A DNA stretch of 64,000 bases from JAXDMK01 sp963765955. Its GTDB lineage: Bacteria; Actinomycetota; Acidimicrobiia; Acidimicrobiales; AC-14. How positions within the stretch are numbered: the first letter of the stretch is position 1; each line of letters begins with the position of its first letter. The notes below the pieces were generated by a model. The model saw nothing but the letters and a program-made list of their open reading frames with translations. It did not search any database and had not been told where the DNA came from. Location of the stretch: the NCBI GenBank assembly GCA_963765955.1, contig CAVXYA010000002.1:1364001-1428000 (forward strand), in the 5' to 3' direction. Made by a program: the position numbers and the translations under genes. Shown piece by piece: positions 28,430 to 37,917 of the stretch.

Positions 28430-29362
28430 TTGGCCGGGTACGCCCTGCGACGGCTGTGGCAATTGGCCGCCGTGCTCCTGGGGGCCAGCCTCATCCTGTT
28501 CGCCTGCCTCTTCGTCGCCCCGGGGGACCCGTTGGCGGCCCTCGAGGGTGAGGGCCGGGTCCTCGACGCCGCCACCCGGGCCGGACTGACCGAGCGCTAC
28601 CGCCTCGACCAGCCGCTCGCCCAGCAGTACGTCCACTACCTGTCGCGGCTGGTCCGGGCCGACCTGGGCGAGTCGTACCGCCAGCGCCGGTCGGTGAACG
28701 AGGTGCTGCGGGAGAAGGCGGGGAACACCGCCCGGCTGGCGGTGGCCGCCCTCGCCTGCCAGATCCTGCTGGGGGTGGCGGCCGGCGTGATCGCCGCCGT
28801 TACCCGCTGGCGGTTCGTCGACGTGCTCATCGTGCTGGCGACCAGCGTCGCCATCGGCCTGCCCGTGTTCGTGATCGGCCTGGGCCTGCAACAGGCGTTC
28901 GCCCTGCGGCTGTCGTGGCTCCCCCTCCAGGGCCACGACGCCGGCGCCCGGTCGATCGTGCTCCCGGCCGTGACCCTGGGACTGGGCTACGCCGCCATCG
29001 TGGCCCGGCTGACCCGCAGCAGCCTGCTCGAGGTCCTCGGTGCCGACTACATGCGCACCGCCACTGCCAAGGGACTGTCATCCCGGGCGGTGACGATCCG
29101 CCACGGCCTGCGCACGTCGCTCATCCCGGTGATCGCCTACCTCGGCATCGCCTTCGGCGGGCTCCTGGGCGGCGCCGCCGTGGTCGAGACGATCTTCAAC
29201 TGGGACGGCCTCGGGCGGGCCCTGGTGACGGCCGTCACCGCCCAGGACAACCCGATCGTCATGGGGATCGTCGTGTACGGCATCGCCGCGTTCGTGCTGG
29301 TCAACCTCGTCGTCGACCTCGTGTCGGCCGCCCTCGACCCCCGGATCCGCCTGGATGCCTGA
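28430..29362 (+). CDS. Peptide-type ABC transporter permease (DppB-like)
   Basis: 310 residues with six membrane segments and the family EAA loop region DYMRTATAKGLSSRAVTIRHGLR. The N-terminus has ASLILFACLFVAPGDPL, typical of DppB/OppB. The start is TTG 28430, directly after the binding-protein stop and an AGGGG. It is followed by the DppC-like permease with an 8-base overlap. No DppD/DppF ATPase gene follows in the window, so the ATPases must be elsewhere. Confidence 0.9.
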   Translation: MAGYALRRLWQLAAVLLGASLILFACLFVAPGDPLAALEGEGRVLDAATRAGLTERYRLDQPLAQQYVHYLSRLVRADLGESYRQRRSVNEVLREKAGNTARLAVAALACQILLGVAAGVIAAVTRWRFVDVLIVLATSVAIGLPVFVIGLGLQQAFALRLSWLPLQGHDAGARSIVLPAVTLGLGYAAIVARLTRSSLLEVLGADYMRTATAKGLSSRAVTIRHGLRTSLIPVIAYLGIAFGGLLGGAAVVETIFNWDGLGRALVTAVTAQDNPIVMGIVVYGIAAFVLVNLVVDLVSAALDPRIRLDA

Positions 29363-30297
29363 AGTGGCGCCCCCGGTGACCGGCGTCGGTGACGGCACCG
29401 GCGGGTTGTTCGCGGGGGCCGGCTCCGAGGTCGACGCGGTCGGGATCCGCCACGGCGGCCTGGGCGGGGCCGGGCGCCGGTTCGCTCCGGGACCCTCGGG
29501 CGGTGGTCGGCCTGGCCATGGTGGCGACGGTGGTGCTGACGGCCGTGCTCGCCCCGGCCCTGGCGCCGTTCGATCCCGGCCAGCAGGACCTCACCAACGT
29601 CCTCCGGGGTCCGTCGTGGGACCACTGGCTCGGCACCGACCCGTTGGGTCGGGACCAGCTGAGCCGGATGGTCTACGGCAGCCGCATCGCGGTGACGGTG
29701 GGGCTGGCGTCCATCGTCCTGGCCACCGCGATCGCGGTGGTGGTGGGCTCGGTGGCCGGCTACCAGGGCCGGCGGTGGGACACCGTCCTCATGCGGGTGA
29801 CGGAGATGTTCTACGCCTTCCCGCCCATCGTCGGCCTCATCGTGATCATCGTCGTGCTCGGCCGGGGCATCCCCTCGATCGTGGTCGCCCTGGGGCTCTT
29901 CGGCTGGGCGACGATGGCCCGCGTCCTGCGGGCTTCGATCCTCACCATCCGGGAGGCTCAGTACGTCGAGGCCGCCCGCGGACTGGGGGCGACGCCGTGG
30001 TGGGTGGTCACCCGCCACGTGCTCCCCAACAGCCTGGGCCCCCTGCTGGTGATCGCGGTGGCCAAGGTGGCGACGGCCATCCTCGCCCTCGCCGGCCTCA
30101 CCTTCCTGGGGATCGGGCTGGAGGCCGACACCCCCGATTGGGGCGCGATGACGGCCGCCGGAAACCAGTTCTTCGGGATCCACGACTACCTGTGGCTCTT
30201 CCCGAGCCTGGCCGTGGTCTACACCGTGGTCGGCTTCGTCCTCCTCGGCGACGGGCTACGCGACGCCCTCGACCCGGTGACCGGCCGGCGGCGATGA
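29355..30297 (+). CDS. Peptide-type ABC transporter permease (DppC-like), one frameshift
   Basis: About 314 residues. The conserved DppC features are RGPSWDHWLGTDPLGRDQLS, EMFYAFPPIVGLIVIIV, the EAA loop EAQYVEAARGLGATPWWVV and FLGIGLEADTPDWGAM. ATG 29355 overlaps the DppB-like stop by 8 bases. An extra base near 29490 (CTCCGGG) breaks the frame between a Gly-rich N-terminus and RDPRAVVGLAMVA. Together with the preceding genes it forms the membrane part of a peptide importer. Confidence 0.87.
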
Positions 30298-30349
30298 GTG
30301 GGCTCCGCCGACGCCTGGCGCAGTGACGCTCACCGGTCGATACTGAGGC

Positions 30350-33300
30350 ATGGCGGCCAGCGTCTCGAGCCGGTCCCTGATCGGGCGGGCGGCGGAGCTC
30401 GACGTTCTTCTCTCCGCGGCGCGGGAGGCCGGGGCCGCAGGGTGCCGGCTGGTGCTGGTCGAAGGCGAGGCCGGGGTGGGGAAGAGCCGGCTGGTGGCCG
30501 AGTTCACCGCCCGGGCCGGCGAGGCGGGGACGCACGTGGTCGCCGGGAGCTGCCTGGCCCTGGGCGAGGAGGGCGTGCCCTACGCCCCCTTCTCCGAGAT
30601 CGTCCGCCGCCTCTGCCGTTCGCTGCCCCCACCCGCGCTGGACGCCTTCGTCGACAGGCGGGGTGCAGCCCTGGCGCTCATCGTGCCCGAGCTCGTCGCC
30701 CTGGGCCCCCTCACGGGGCACGAGGAGGCGGGAGCGGGCGCGGCCGCGGGCGCGGCCGATCGGGCCGCGCTCTTCGAGGCCGTGGTCGGGCTCGTCGAGC
30801 AGGTGTCGGGGGCGAGGAACGGGCCCCTCGTCCTCGTGGTGGAGGACCTGCACTGGGCCGACCGGTCGAGCCGTGACCTCCTCGACTTCGTCCTCCACCG
30901 GGTCGCCGGACCCGTCCTGGCCGTGGCCACCTGCCGCACGGAGGAGATCGACAGCCGTCACCCGCTGCGGGCGTTTCTGGCCGAGGCCCATCGGGGCGGC
31001 CGTCTGACGCGGCTCGAGGTCCCCCGCCTCGACCGGAGCCAGATCTTCGACCAGCTGACGGCCATCCTCGGCATGACCCCGGGCGCGGCGCTGGCCGAGG
31101 AGATCTGGCATCGCTCGGACGGGAACCCGTTCCTGGTCGAGGAACTGCTGGCGCTGGCCCGGGCCGGCGCTGCGGCCACCCTCCCCGGCTCCCTCCGCGA
31201 CCTGCTGCTGGCTCGTACCGCGGCTCTCGATCCGGCCGCCGCGGAGATCGTGCGAGTGGCGGCGGTGGGGGGGCGGCGAATCGACGACCGCATCCTCGCC
31301 GCGGTCGCCGGGCTCGACGACGACGCCATGCTCGCGGCCACGAGGGACGCCATGGAGGCCTCCGTCCTGTGCGTCGATCCCGACGGCGGCGGGCTCGCCT
31401 TTCGCCACGCGCTGGTCCAGGAGGCCATCTACGGCGGGCTCCTGCCGGCGGAGCGCCGGCGCCACCATCTCGCCTTCGCTCGCGTCCTGGCCGAGCACCC
31501 GGCATGGGCCGGCCGTCCGGCGGCCGTTCCCGCCGAGCTGGCCCACCACCTCCACGCCGGGGGCGACCTGCCCGGCGCCCTCCAAGCGACGGTGGCCGCG
31601 GCCCGGGCCGCGGAGTCGTCCACCGCGTTCCCCGAGGCCAGCGCCCACTACCAGCGGGCGATCGCCATCTGGGACGAGGTGCCGGGGGCGGAGGCGATCA
31701 CCGGCGTCGACCATGTCAGCCTCGTCGAGCGGGCCGCTGACGTCGCCCTGCTGGCCGGCACCGTCGACCGGGCGGTGGCCGCGGTGCGGGCCGCGCTCGA
31801 TCTGGTGGGCGAAGCCGCCGACCCGGTACGCAGGGCGCTCCTGCACGAGCGTCTGGCCCGGCTCCTGTGGCTCACCGGCGACGCTCGCGGGTCGGTCGCC
31901 GAGAGCAACCAGGCGGTGCAGCTCCTCGCCTCGCTCCCCCCCTCCCCCGAGCGGGCCCGGATGGTGGCCGCCGACGGTCGGTCGCTCCTGCTCGCCGCTC
32001 GCTACCGCGAGTGCCGCGACCGCAGCGCCGAAGCGGTCGAGCTGGCCCAGGCCCTCGGCGCCCGCGACGTCGAGGGCTACGCCCTCAACACCCTCGGCCT
32101 GGCGCTGGTGTACCTCGGCCAGGGCGACGCCGGGCTGGACCGCCTGCACCAGGCCCGCGGGATCGCAGACGAGCTCGGGCGGGTGGACGACCTGCATCGG
32201 GCCTGGTTCAACCTGTCGACCGCCCTGGCCGCTCTCGGCCGCCTCGCCGAAGCCGAGAGCACCGCCCTCAAGGGGGCGGCCGCCGTGGGCGGGATGGGGT
32301 TCGCCGAGGGCCAGGGGTACCTGTACCGCAAGGCGGCCGAGCACCAGCTCCAGCTCGGACGCTGGGACGAAGCGTCGGGCCTCTGCCGGCAGGTGCTGGA
32401 GCGGGTGCGCACGGGGATCACCCTCATCCAGACCCACACCATCGCCGGCACGCTGGAGGTCCGTCGAGGACGGTTCGACGAGGCGCGGGGTCATCTTGAG
32501 GCGGCGTCGGCGATGTCGGCGGAGATGGCCGGTGGCTGGTTCCACGGCTGGCTCCTGAGCGCCCGGGCCGAGCAGGCGCTGGCCGAGGGGCGGGGCGGCG
32601 AGGCGGTAGCGCTCGTCGAGGAGGCGCTCGACGCGGTCGCCGGTACCGATGCCGAGATCCTGCTCCGCCGGCTGGTCTGGCTGGGGTTGCGGGGCCACGC
32701 TCTCCGCTCCGAAGGGGCGACCGTCCACCGGGCCGCGGCGATGCAAGAGGCCCGGGCCGCGGCCGACGCCCTGGTGGCGGCCGCGGCAACGGCGATCGCC
32801 CGCATGCGGGCTCGGGGAGTCGGGCCCTACCCGGAGGGCGAGGCCCTGGACGCCACCGTGGCGGCCGAGCGGTCGGGGGTGGGCGGCAAGCCCGATCCGC
32901 AACTTTGGTCCGACGCCGCCCAGGCTTGGTCGGCCATGGGCCAGCCGTTCGAGGTGGCCTATTGCCACTGGCGGAAGGGGGCGGCCTTGGTGGCCACTCG
33001 GTCGGATCGCGGCGAGGCCGAGGAGTCGCTCCGGGACGCCCGGGCCATTGCCCTCGTCCTCGGAGCCGAGCCGCTGCGGGCGGAGGTGGAGGACCTGGCC
33101 CGCCGGGCTCGCCTCGATGTCGTCGGCCGGGCGGGCCCCGGCGCTGAGCCAACGCCGTCCGAATCCCCCGCCGATGTCGCCGGGCTGACCAAGCGGGAGG
33201 CCGAGGTGCTCCAACTGGTTGCGGCGGGGAGGTCGAACCGCCAGATCGGCGAGACCCTCTTCATGAGCGAGAAGACGGCCAGCGTCCACGTGTCGAGGAT

Positions 33301-33385
33301 CCTCACCAAGCTGGCCGTGTCCAGCCGGGGGGAGGCCGCGGCCTTGGCCCACCGCCTTGGCCTGGTGGAGGACGTCGGCGCGTAG
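30350..33385 (+). CDS. LuxR-family transcriptional regulator with AAA ATPase and TPR-like region
   Basis: The 1011-residue frame is intact. The N-terminal ATPase has Walker A GEAGVGKSR near residue 42 and Walker B LVLVVEDLHWADR near 160. A long helical repeat region of TPR type (residues about 400-900) follows, then a C-terminal LuxR helix-turn-helix (LTKREAEVLQLVAAGRSNRQ) near 946-1000. It is a large ATP-binding LuxR (LAL/MalT-like) activator. The target is unknown; the adjacent peptide-importer genes are the nearest candidates. ATG 30350 has only a weak GAGG upstream. Confidence 0.93.
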   Translation: MAASVSSRSLIGRAAELDVLLSAAREAGAAGCRLVLVEGEAGVGKSRLVAEFTARAGEAGTHVVAGSCLALGEEGVPYAPFSEIVRRLCRSLPPPALDAFVDRRGAALALIVPELVALGPLTGHEEAGAGAAAGAADRAALFEAVVGLVEQVSGARNGPLVLVVEDLHWADRSSRDLLDFVLHRVAGPVLAVATCRTEEIDSRHPLRAFLAEAHRGGRLTRLEVPRLDRSQIFDQLTAILGMTPGAALAEEIWHRSDGNPFLVEELLALARAGAAATLPGSLRDLLLARTAALDPAAAEIVRVAAVGGRRIDDRILAAVAGLDDDAMLAATRDAMEASVLCVDPDGGGLAFRHALVQEAIYGGLLPAERRRHHLAFARVLAEHPAWAGRPAAVPAELAHHLHAGGDLPGALQATVAAARAAESSTAFPEASAHYQRAIAIWDEVPGAEAITGVDHVSLVERAADVALLAGTVDRAVAAVRAALDLVGEAADPVRRALLHERLARLLWLTGDARGSVAESNQAVQLLASLPPSPERARMVAADGRSLLLAARYRECRDRSAEAVELAQALGARDVEGYALNTLGLALVYLGQGDAGLDRLHQARGIADELGRVDDLHRAWFNLSTALAALGRLAEAESTALKGAAAVGGMGFAEGQGYLYRKAAEHQLQLGRWDEASGLCRQVLERVRTGITLIQTHTIAGTLEVRRGRFDEARGHLEAASAMSAEMAGGWFHGWLLSARAEQALAEGRGGEAVALVEEALDAVAGTDAEILLRRLVWLGLRGHALRSEGATVHRAAAMQEARAAADALVAAAATAIARMRARGVGPYPEGEALDATVAAERSGVGGKPDPQLWSDAAQAWSAMGQPFEVAYCHWRKGAALVATRSDRGEAEESLRDARAIALVLGAEPLRAEVEDLARRARLDVVGRAGPGAEPTPSESPADVAGLTKREAEVLQLVAAGRSNRQIGETLFMSEKTASVHVSRILTKLAVSSRGEAAALAHRLGLVEDVGA

Positions 33386-33486
33386 CGTCGACGCCTCCGC
33401 CGAGCAAGGCACCGACGACGAGGCCCATGGACGCCGCGGCCTCTGGCTACCTCACCAGCGAGCAGCTCGACCTGTAGCCAGTCACA

Positions 33487-34032
33487 TCACGCGGCGTCGA
33501 ACGCCAACGTCTGACGAAGGACGGCGCGGGCCCGAAAGGCCCGGGATCCCACCGTGCCCGGGGCGACGCCAAGCATCTCTCCCGCCGACCGGTATCCCAT
33601 CCCGTAGCCGTCGACCAGGATGACGGCTGCTCGCTGCTCAGCGGTGAGGGCGGCCAGGCCGGCGGCCAAATCGGCCCGTCCCGCGCCCAGGTCCCCGGGG
33701 TCGGTGTCAGTGCTGCCGACCTCGGCCGAGCTCTCGTCGATGGCGTCCTCCGCCCGCCGACGTCGGCGCCGGAGTTCGTCGATGCAGATGTTGTGCACGA
33801 TGTGGGTGAGCCAGGTGGCCAGCGACGACTCGCCACGGAACCGGGGCAGGGCCCGGAACGCTCGCAGGTAGGCCTCCTGCAGGGCATCGTCGACCAGATC
33901 CCGGTCGCCCAGCAGGCGGAGGGCGAGGCCCCGCAGCCGACCGTCGTGGGCGGCGAGCACGTCGGCGAGGACCCCCACGTCGAACTGCGAGTCCACGGGG
34001 GCGGTCGACATCGATGGTGCGAGCGTGGACAT
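33487..34032 (-). CDS. ECF sigma-70 family RNA polymerase sigma factor
   Basis: 181 residues. Region 2 has LVDDALQEAYLRAFRALPRFRG and ATWLTHIVHNICIDELRRRR; region 4 has TAEQRAAVILVDGYGMGYRSAGEMLGVAPGTVGSRAFRAR. ATG 34032 is preceded by AAGGAGG seven bases away. No anti-sigma factor gene is adjacent, so its control is not evident. Its 3' end faces the LuxR-type gene. Confidence 0.92.
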   Translation of the reverse strand: MSTLAPSMSTAPVDSQFDVGVLADVLAAHDGRLRGLALRLLGDRDLVDDALQEAYLRAFRALPRFRGESSLATWLTHIVHNICIDELRRRRRRAEDAIDESSAEVGSTDTDPGDLGAGRADLAAGLAALTAEQRAAVILVDGYGMGYRSAGEMLGVAPGTVGSRAFRARAVLRQTLAFDAA

Positions 34033-34207
34033 CTCGAAGGCCTCCTTGACCGGCTGGCCGCCGGCGGCGGCCCGAGATCGACTCTGCGGCTAAGGCCTGC
34101 CGCGCCACATCGGGAGGATGCCTACGCGTGCCCAGTGGGATCCCTCGTACGGAGCGGGGCGGGGGTAGGTTGCGACACGTGCCGGGGATGGCGGAAGGCG
34201 GGCGGAC

Positions 34208-35325
34208 GTGAGGGCGCCCCGGCTGCTCGGCGTGTTCGCCCACCCCGACGACGAGGTCTTCTGCGCAGGTGGGGCGATGGCTCGCCATGTGGCGGAGGGC
34301 GGCGAGGCCATGGTCGTGTCGGCAACCCGAGGCGAGGCGGGGCAGGTGCGCGACGCAGCGGTGGCCACTCGGAGAACGCTCGGCCAGGTCCGGGAGCGGG
34401 AGCTGCGCGAGGGATGCGCGCTTCTGGGGGTGCAGCACGTCCGACTCCTGGATCATGCCGACGGGACCTGCGCGACTGTGACCCCGCCGTGCTCGCCGAT
34501 GACGTCTTCGGCGTCGTCGCCGAGTTCGAGCCGGATGTGATGATCACCTTCGGGCCCGACGGCGCCTACGGTCACCCGGACCACATCGCCGTCAGCGAGG
34601 CGACGACCAGGGCGTTCGCCCACGCCGGCTCCCCCGGTCGTCTCTACCACGGCCACTTCCCGAGGAGCCGGCTGTTCATGCTCAGCCGCCTCGCCCGCTG
34701 GTTGGTCGACCGCGACCCCGACGTCGACTTCCGTGGGGGGACGGATTTCGTGCGCGCCTTCTCGTTGTTCGCCGAGGAGTCGACGACCATGCGCTTCGCG
34801 GGCGATCACATCGCCGTGCGCTGGTTCCCCGCAGGCGTCTACATCGTGGAGCAGGGGGAGCCCGCCGACAGCCTTTAACTCATCCTCTCCGGCGAGATGG
34901 AGATCGTCCGCGAGCACTCCGATGGCCGGCTCGAGATCCTGACCACGATGGTCCCGGGCCAGTTCTTCGGCGAGTTGGGCCTGGTGGCCAACGACGTCCG
35001 CACCGCCAACGTGGTCGCGAAGGAAAGCGTCACCTGCCTCGTCCTGTCGCCGGCTCACCAACGGCCTACGCCCCCCGGGGCGCTGAAGCCAAGCTCCGGG
35101 CGTGGAGGGTCGGGGCGGGCCGTCGCCCACGGGCGCGACAACCCGGATCGACGTGAGCGCGTACGTGGACCGCAAGCTCGCCGCCCTCGCCGCCCACCGC
35201 TCGCAGTTCCCCATCGAGCCCGGCATGTTCCCCGCTGAGATGCTGCGGGACATGTTCGGCCAGGAGTCCTTCGTAAGGATCCATCCCCCGATCGAGATGG
35301 AGGGCTCGCTCCTCCCCCCCACCGG
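34208..35325 (+). pseudogene. PIG-L (LmbE) deacetylase with inserted cyclic-nucleotide-binding domain; broken
   Basis: The N-terminus has the zinc-binding GVFAHPDDEVFCAGGAMA and later GAYGHPDHIAVSEA, typical of GlcNAc-type deacetylases of glycan or mycothiol-like pathways. From about residue 195 a Crp-like cNMP-binding beta barrel follows (EMEIVREHSDGRLEI, GQFFGELGLV). After it comes a typical PIG-L C-terminus (YVDRKLAALAAHRSQFP...FGQESFVRI). Defects are a missing G near 34462, an in-frame TAA at 34876-34878 in place of an expected Tyr codon, and a shift near 35100. The 3' end is uncertain. The cNMP domain suggests control by cAMP, perhaps made by the nearby class III cyclase; this is inference. 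Confidence 0.7.
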
Positions 35326-35355
35326 AACAGTCCGAACCGCTGGCTGGCGGGATGG

Positions 35356-36678
35356 TCAGCCGGGCGGGAGCCCGGCGGCCACGCCGGCCAGGAGGGCCGC
35401 CCCTCGGGCCACTGCGTCCACCACCGGTGACCGCTCCACCGGCATGGCGATGCGGCGCGCCTTGGCCGCCAGCCACGGCTCGCTGACCGACCCGCCTCCG
35501 AACACCAGCAGGCGGCGGCGGGGCCCGAGGAGGTCGGTGACCCGGTCCACGGCGGCCGCCGTCTCGGCGGTCAGGGCGTCGAGGAGCGTGGCCCACACGT
35601 CGGCCGGCGAGCCCTCGGGCAGGGCGGGCGGCTCCCGGCGGCGGAGGCTGTCGAGCAACCCGGGGGCGTCGAGAACCCTCGCCGTCCCCCCGGCCAGCAG
35701 CGAGTCGAGGTCGGCCGGCGTCCGCCCGAGGGTGGCGGCGACGCCGTCGATCGCCTGTCCGGAACGGGCGACGCTGGTCAGCACCGCCCACCCGTCGCCG
35801 CCGGGGAAGAGGGTGACGGCCATGCCGCGGGCGAGCGCGACGTCGACATCGGGCAGCGTCGACGACCGGCCGACGACCGTCTCGGCCGTGCCCACCGAGT
35901 TGACGAGGTCGTCGGCGGCGGCCCCACTGCCCACGAAGCCCACCAGGTGGTCGTGGCCGCCGACGGTGACCGGCACCCCGACGGGCAGGCCCGACCACGC
36001 CGCCGCCTGCTCCGTCACCCGGCCCATCACCTGTCCTGCCCCCATCACCGGCGGGAACACCTCGACCCCGAATCCGGCGGCGACGGCCACGTCGGGCAGC
36101 CACTCCCGCCGGCCGACGTCGAAGCAGCCGGTGCGGGCGGCCAGCGACCACTCGGTGGCCTCGACGCCGGTGAGGGCCCGCAGGACGATCTCGGGCACGC
36201 CCAGCCACCGGGTGGGTTGCGCCGGCAGCCCGTCATCGAGCAGCCATCCGAGCTTGGCCACCGTCGACACGTAGCGCAGGTGCTGGCCGATAGCCCGGTC
36301 GAGGTCGGGACCGAAGCGGGCGGAGAGCCGGTCGGCGACCGCCTCGCCCCGCCGGTCGTGCCAGGCGATCACGGGCGCCAAGGCCCGTCCCTGGGCGTCG
36401 AACGGGGCCCCGCACTCGGCCACTCCCGCCACCCCCACTCCCACTACCCGGCGCAGGCGCTCGTCCTCCAGCCCGGCGATCACCCGCCGGACGACGTCGA
36501 CCAGGTCGTCCACGCTCGCCTCGGTGCGGTCGCCGGACGTCACGAACGGGCTGTCCCCCTCGCCCGTTCCGACCTCGTCGCCGGTGGCGGCGTCAACCAA
36601 CATGGCCTTGGTACGGGTCGACCCGACGTCGATGCCCAGCAGGAGCGGAGGCGAGTCCAATCCCGGTGGCAGGGCCAT
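35356..36678 (-). CDS. FGGY-family carbohydrate kinase
   Basis: 440 residues with the two-lobe FGGY kinase pattern: phosphate loop LLLGIDVGSTRTKAMLVD at the N-terminus, VIAWHDRRGE, GGHDHLVGFVGSG and the C-terminal RRRLLVFGGGSVSEPWLAAK with RSPVVDAVARGAAL. It phosphorylates a sugar or polyol with ATP; xylulose, gluconate and glycerol are typical family substrates and I cannot choose between them. ATG 36678 has GAGG about eight bases upstream. No sugar transporter or isomerase is adjacent. Confidence 0.9.
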   Translation of the reverse strand: MALPPGLDSPPLLLGIDVGSTRTKAMLVDAATGDEVGTGEGDSPFVTSGDRTEASVDDLVDVVRRVIAGLEDERLRRVVGVGVAGVAECGAPFDAQGRALAPVIAWHDRRGEAVADRLSARFGPDLDRAIGQHLRYVSTVAKLGWLLDDGLPAQPTRWLGVPEIVLRALTGVEATEWSLAARTGCFDVGRREWLPDVAVAAGFGVEVFPPVMGAGQVMGRVTEQAAAWSGLPVGVPVTVGGHDHLVGFVGSGAAADDLVNSVGTAETVVGRSSTLPDVDVALARGMAVTLFPGGDGWAVLTSVARSGQAIDGVAATLGRTPADLDSLLAGGTARVLDAPGLLDSLRRREPPALPEGSPADVWATLLDALTAETAAAVDRVTDLLGPRRRLLVFGGGSVSEPWLAAKARRIAMPVERSPVVDAVARGAALLAGVAAGLPPG

Positions 36679-36855
36679 ACCGAGAGCCTCGCACGCCCGC
36701 CGCTCTCCCGCCCAGCGGAGGGCGTCATGGCATGCTAAGCGTCGACTTCGCCCGGATAGGCATTCGCCGGATGTGGGCGAGGGGGCCTTACCGTCAGCGT
36801 GGGCACCACGAAGCCGACGGCACCCGAGCCCCGGCACCACCCGAAAGGGGTCCCG

Positions 36856-37008
36856 ATGACCGCCGCCCGCACCACCCTCCGCGCCCGCCTCATCCGCCTC
36901 ACCGTCGCCTCCGCCTTGGTTCTGGGTCTCGGCGCCGTCGGTGCCGGCCCGGCACTCGCCGGCGGCACGTGGGACGGCGGAACCTGCTCGGGGCCGTGCG
37001 CCAGGTAG
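36856..37008 (+). CDS. Very small secreted peptide precursor
   Basis: A 50-residue frame starts at ATG 36856 after AAAGGGG. It has a classic signal peptide (basic TTLRARLIRL, then VASALVLGLGAVG, cleavage ALA-GG). The predicted mature peptide is only 15 residues, GGTWDGGTCSGPCAR, with two cysteines that could form a small loop. A strong hairpin follows. It could be a secreted signal or antimicrobial peptide, or the remnant of a longer protein; no processing genes are adjacent. Confidence 0.55.
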   Translation: MTAARTTLRARLIRLTVASALVLGLGAVGAGPALAGGTWDGGTCSGPCAR

Positions 37009-37032
37009 AGCAGTCCTGAACGACGGAGCGAC

Positions 37033-37063
37033 CGAGCGAGCACCGCCGAGCGGTGCTCGCTCG
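37033..37063 (+). terminator. Perfect 14-bp stem hairpin
   Basis: CGAGCGAGCACCGC (37033-37046) pairs perfectly with 37050-37063 around a CGA loop. It ends the small-peptide gene and isolates the following operon. There is no T run, which is usual for high-GC terminators. Confidence 0.7.
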
Positions 37064-37121
37064 ATCGCGTCCAGTTAACCGGGGGCGTTCGAACGCCGGG
37101 CCCCCTTTTGCCAGTCACCTC

Positions 37122-37127
37122 TACTGT
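37122..37127 (+). promoter_or_regulatory. -10 element of leaderless promoter for the three-gene operon
   Basis: TACTGT lies seven bases before ATG 37135, with no Shine-Dalgarno between. Confidence 0.5.
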
Positions 37128-37134
37128 GTCGCCA

Positions 37135-37909
37135 ATGGCCTCCGACCTGACCGCCGCCGCCGCGGCGAACGGTCCTGCCCGGCGTGCGGCTGCGGACGCG
37201 GCGGTGACCGCCGACACCACCGGCCGGCTGGCCGACTTCGCCACCCTGGCGTCGGATTCGCAGTTCAGCACCAACGTCTTCGCGGCCAAGGTCACGTCCT
37301 ACGGGCGGACGGGCGAGATCACGCCTTCCGTCGCCGACGCCACTGATCCGTGGCGACCACGCCGGGAGGCGTTCGAAGACGTCTGGGACCACGGCCGACA
37401 GCTCGTCTACGGGGCGGTGAACGCAGGCGGGATAGGCGCCGAGGACTTCGGCGCATTTTGCCTGTTGGCCGGCGCGCCCGAGGCCGGAGCACCTCTTGCG
37501 TTGGCGGTGTTTCCCGGGGACAGCGCCCAGCGGTACACGACCAGCGCCGCCGTCGTCGACGTGGCCCGGGCTGTGTCGGAGGCAACTCCGTGGCCCGGGG
37601 CGGGGCGACCTGGCAGTGGTCGAGCGAGGTGGCGAAGCCCTCGCATCGACGGAGGACGAGTGGCCCGACCTGGTCTGTCGCGCCGACCGGTACTTCGAGG
37701 TCGTCCGGGCCGGCACCTTCCCCACCTCCCTGGTGACGGAGGTGCGGACCCGAGCCGGCTTCATGGACTGGCTCGACGACCTGGACGCCCAGCGTCGGTT
37801 GGAGGGTGTCGTGCTCGATCCAGACCAGTCGAACGCCCTCGACGCCTACGATGTCGTCCAGGGATGGCGCCGCTCCACCGGCCTCGTTCTGGCCACCGTC
37901 CCCGACTAG
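37135..37909 (+). CDS. Hypothetical protein, first gene of ATPase-TPR operon, one frameshift
   Basis: About 257 residues, family not recognised. The N-terminus is Ala-rich; the rest is a globular alpha/beta protein with REAFEDVWDHGRQLVYGAV, YTTSAAVVDVARAVSEATPW and C-terminal EVRTRAGFMDWLDDLDAQRR. No signal peptide or membrane segment is visible. An extra G in the GGGG run at 37597-37600 breaks the frame; without it the sequence reads PWPGRGDLAVVERGGEAL and ends at 37909. It is 8 bases from the next gene, so it probably belongs to the same complex or pathway. It could be the effector of the system; this is inference. Confidence 0.65.
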
Positions 37910-37917
37910 GAGCATCA

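Noticed and set aside
34876..34878. True end of the PIG-L gene at the TAA
   Set aside because: The same frame continues directly with a cNMP-binding domain and, after one shift, a PIG-L C-terminus, so the stop looks like a point change.
35102..36274. 390-codon plus-strand frame continuing from the PIG-L gene
   Set aside because: After about 35325 it is antisense to the intact FGGY kinase and Ser/Thr/Arg-rich.
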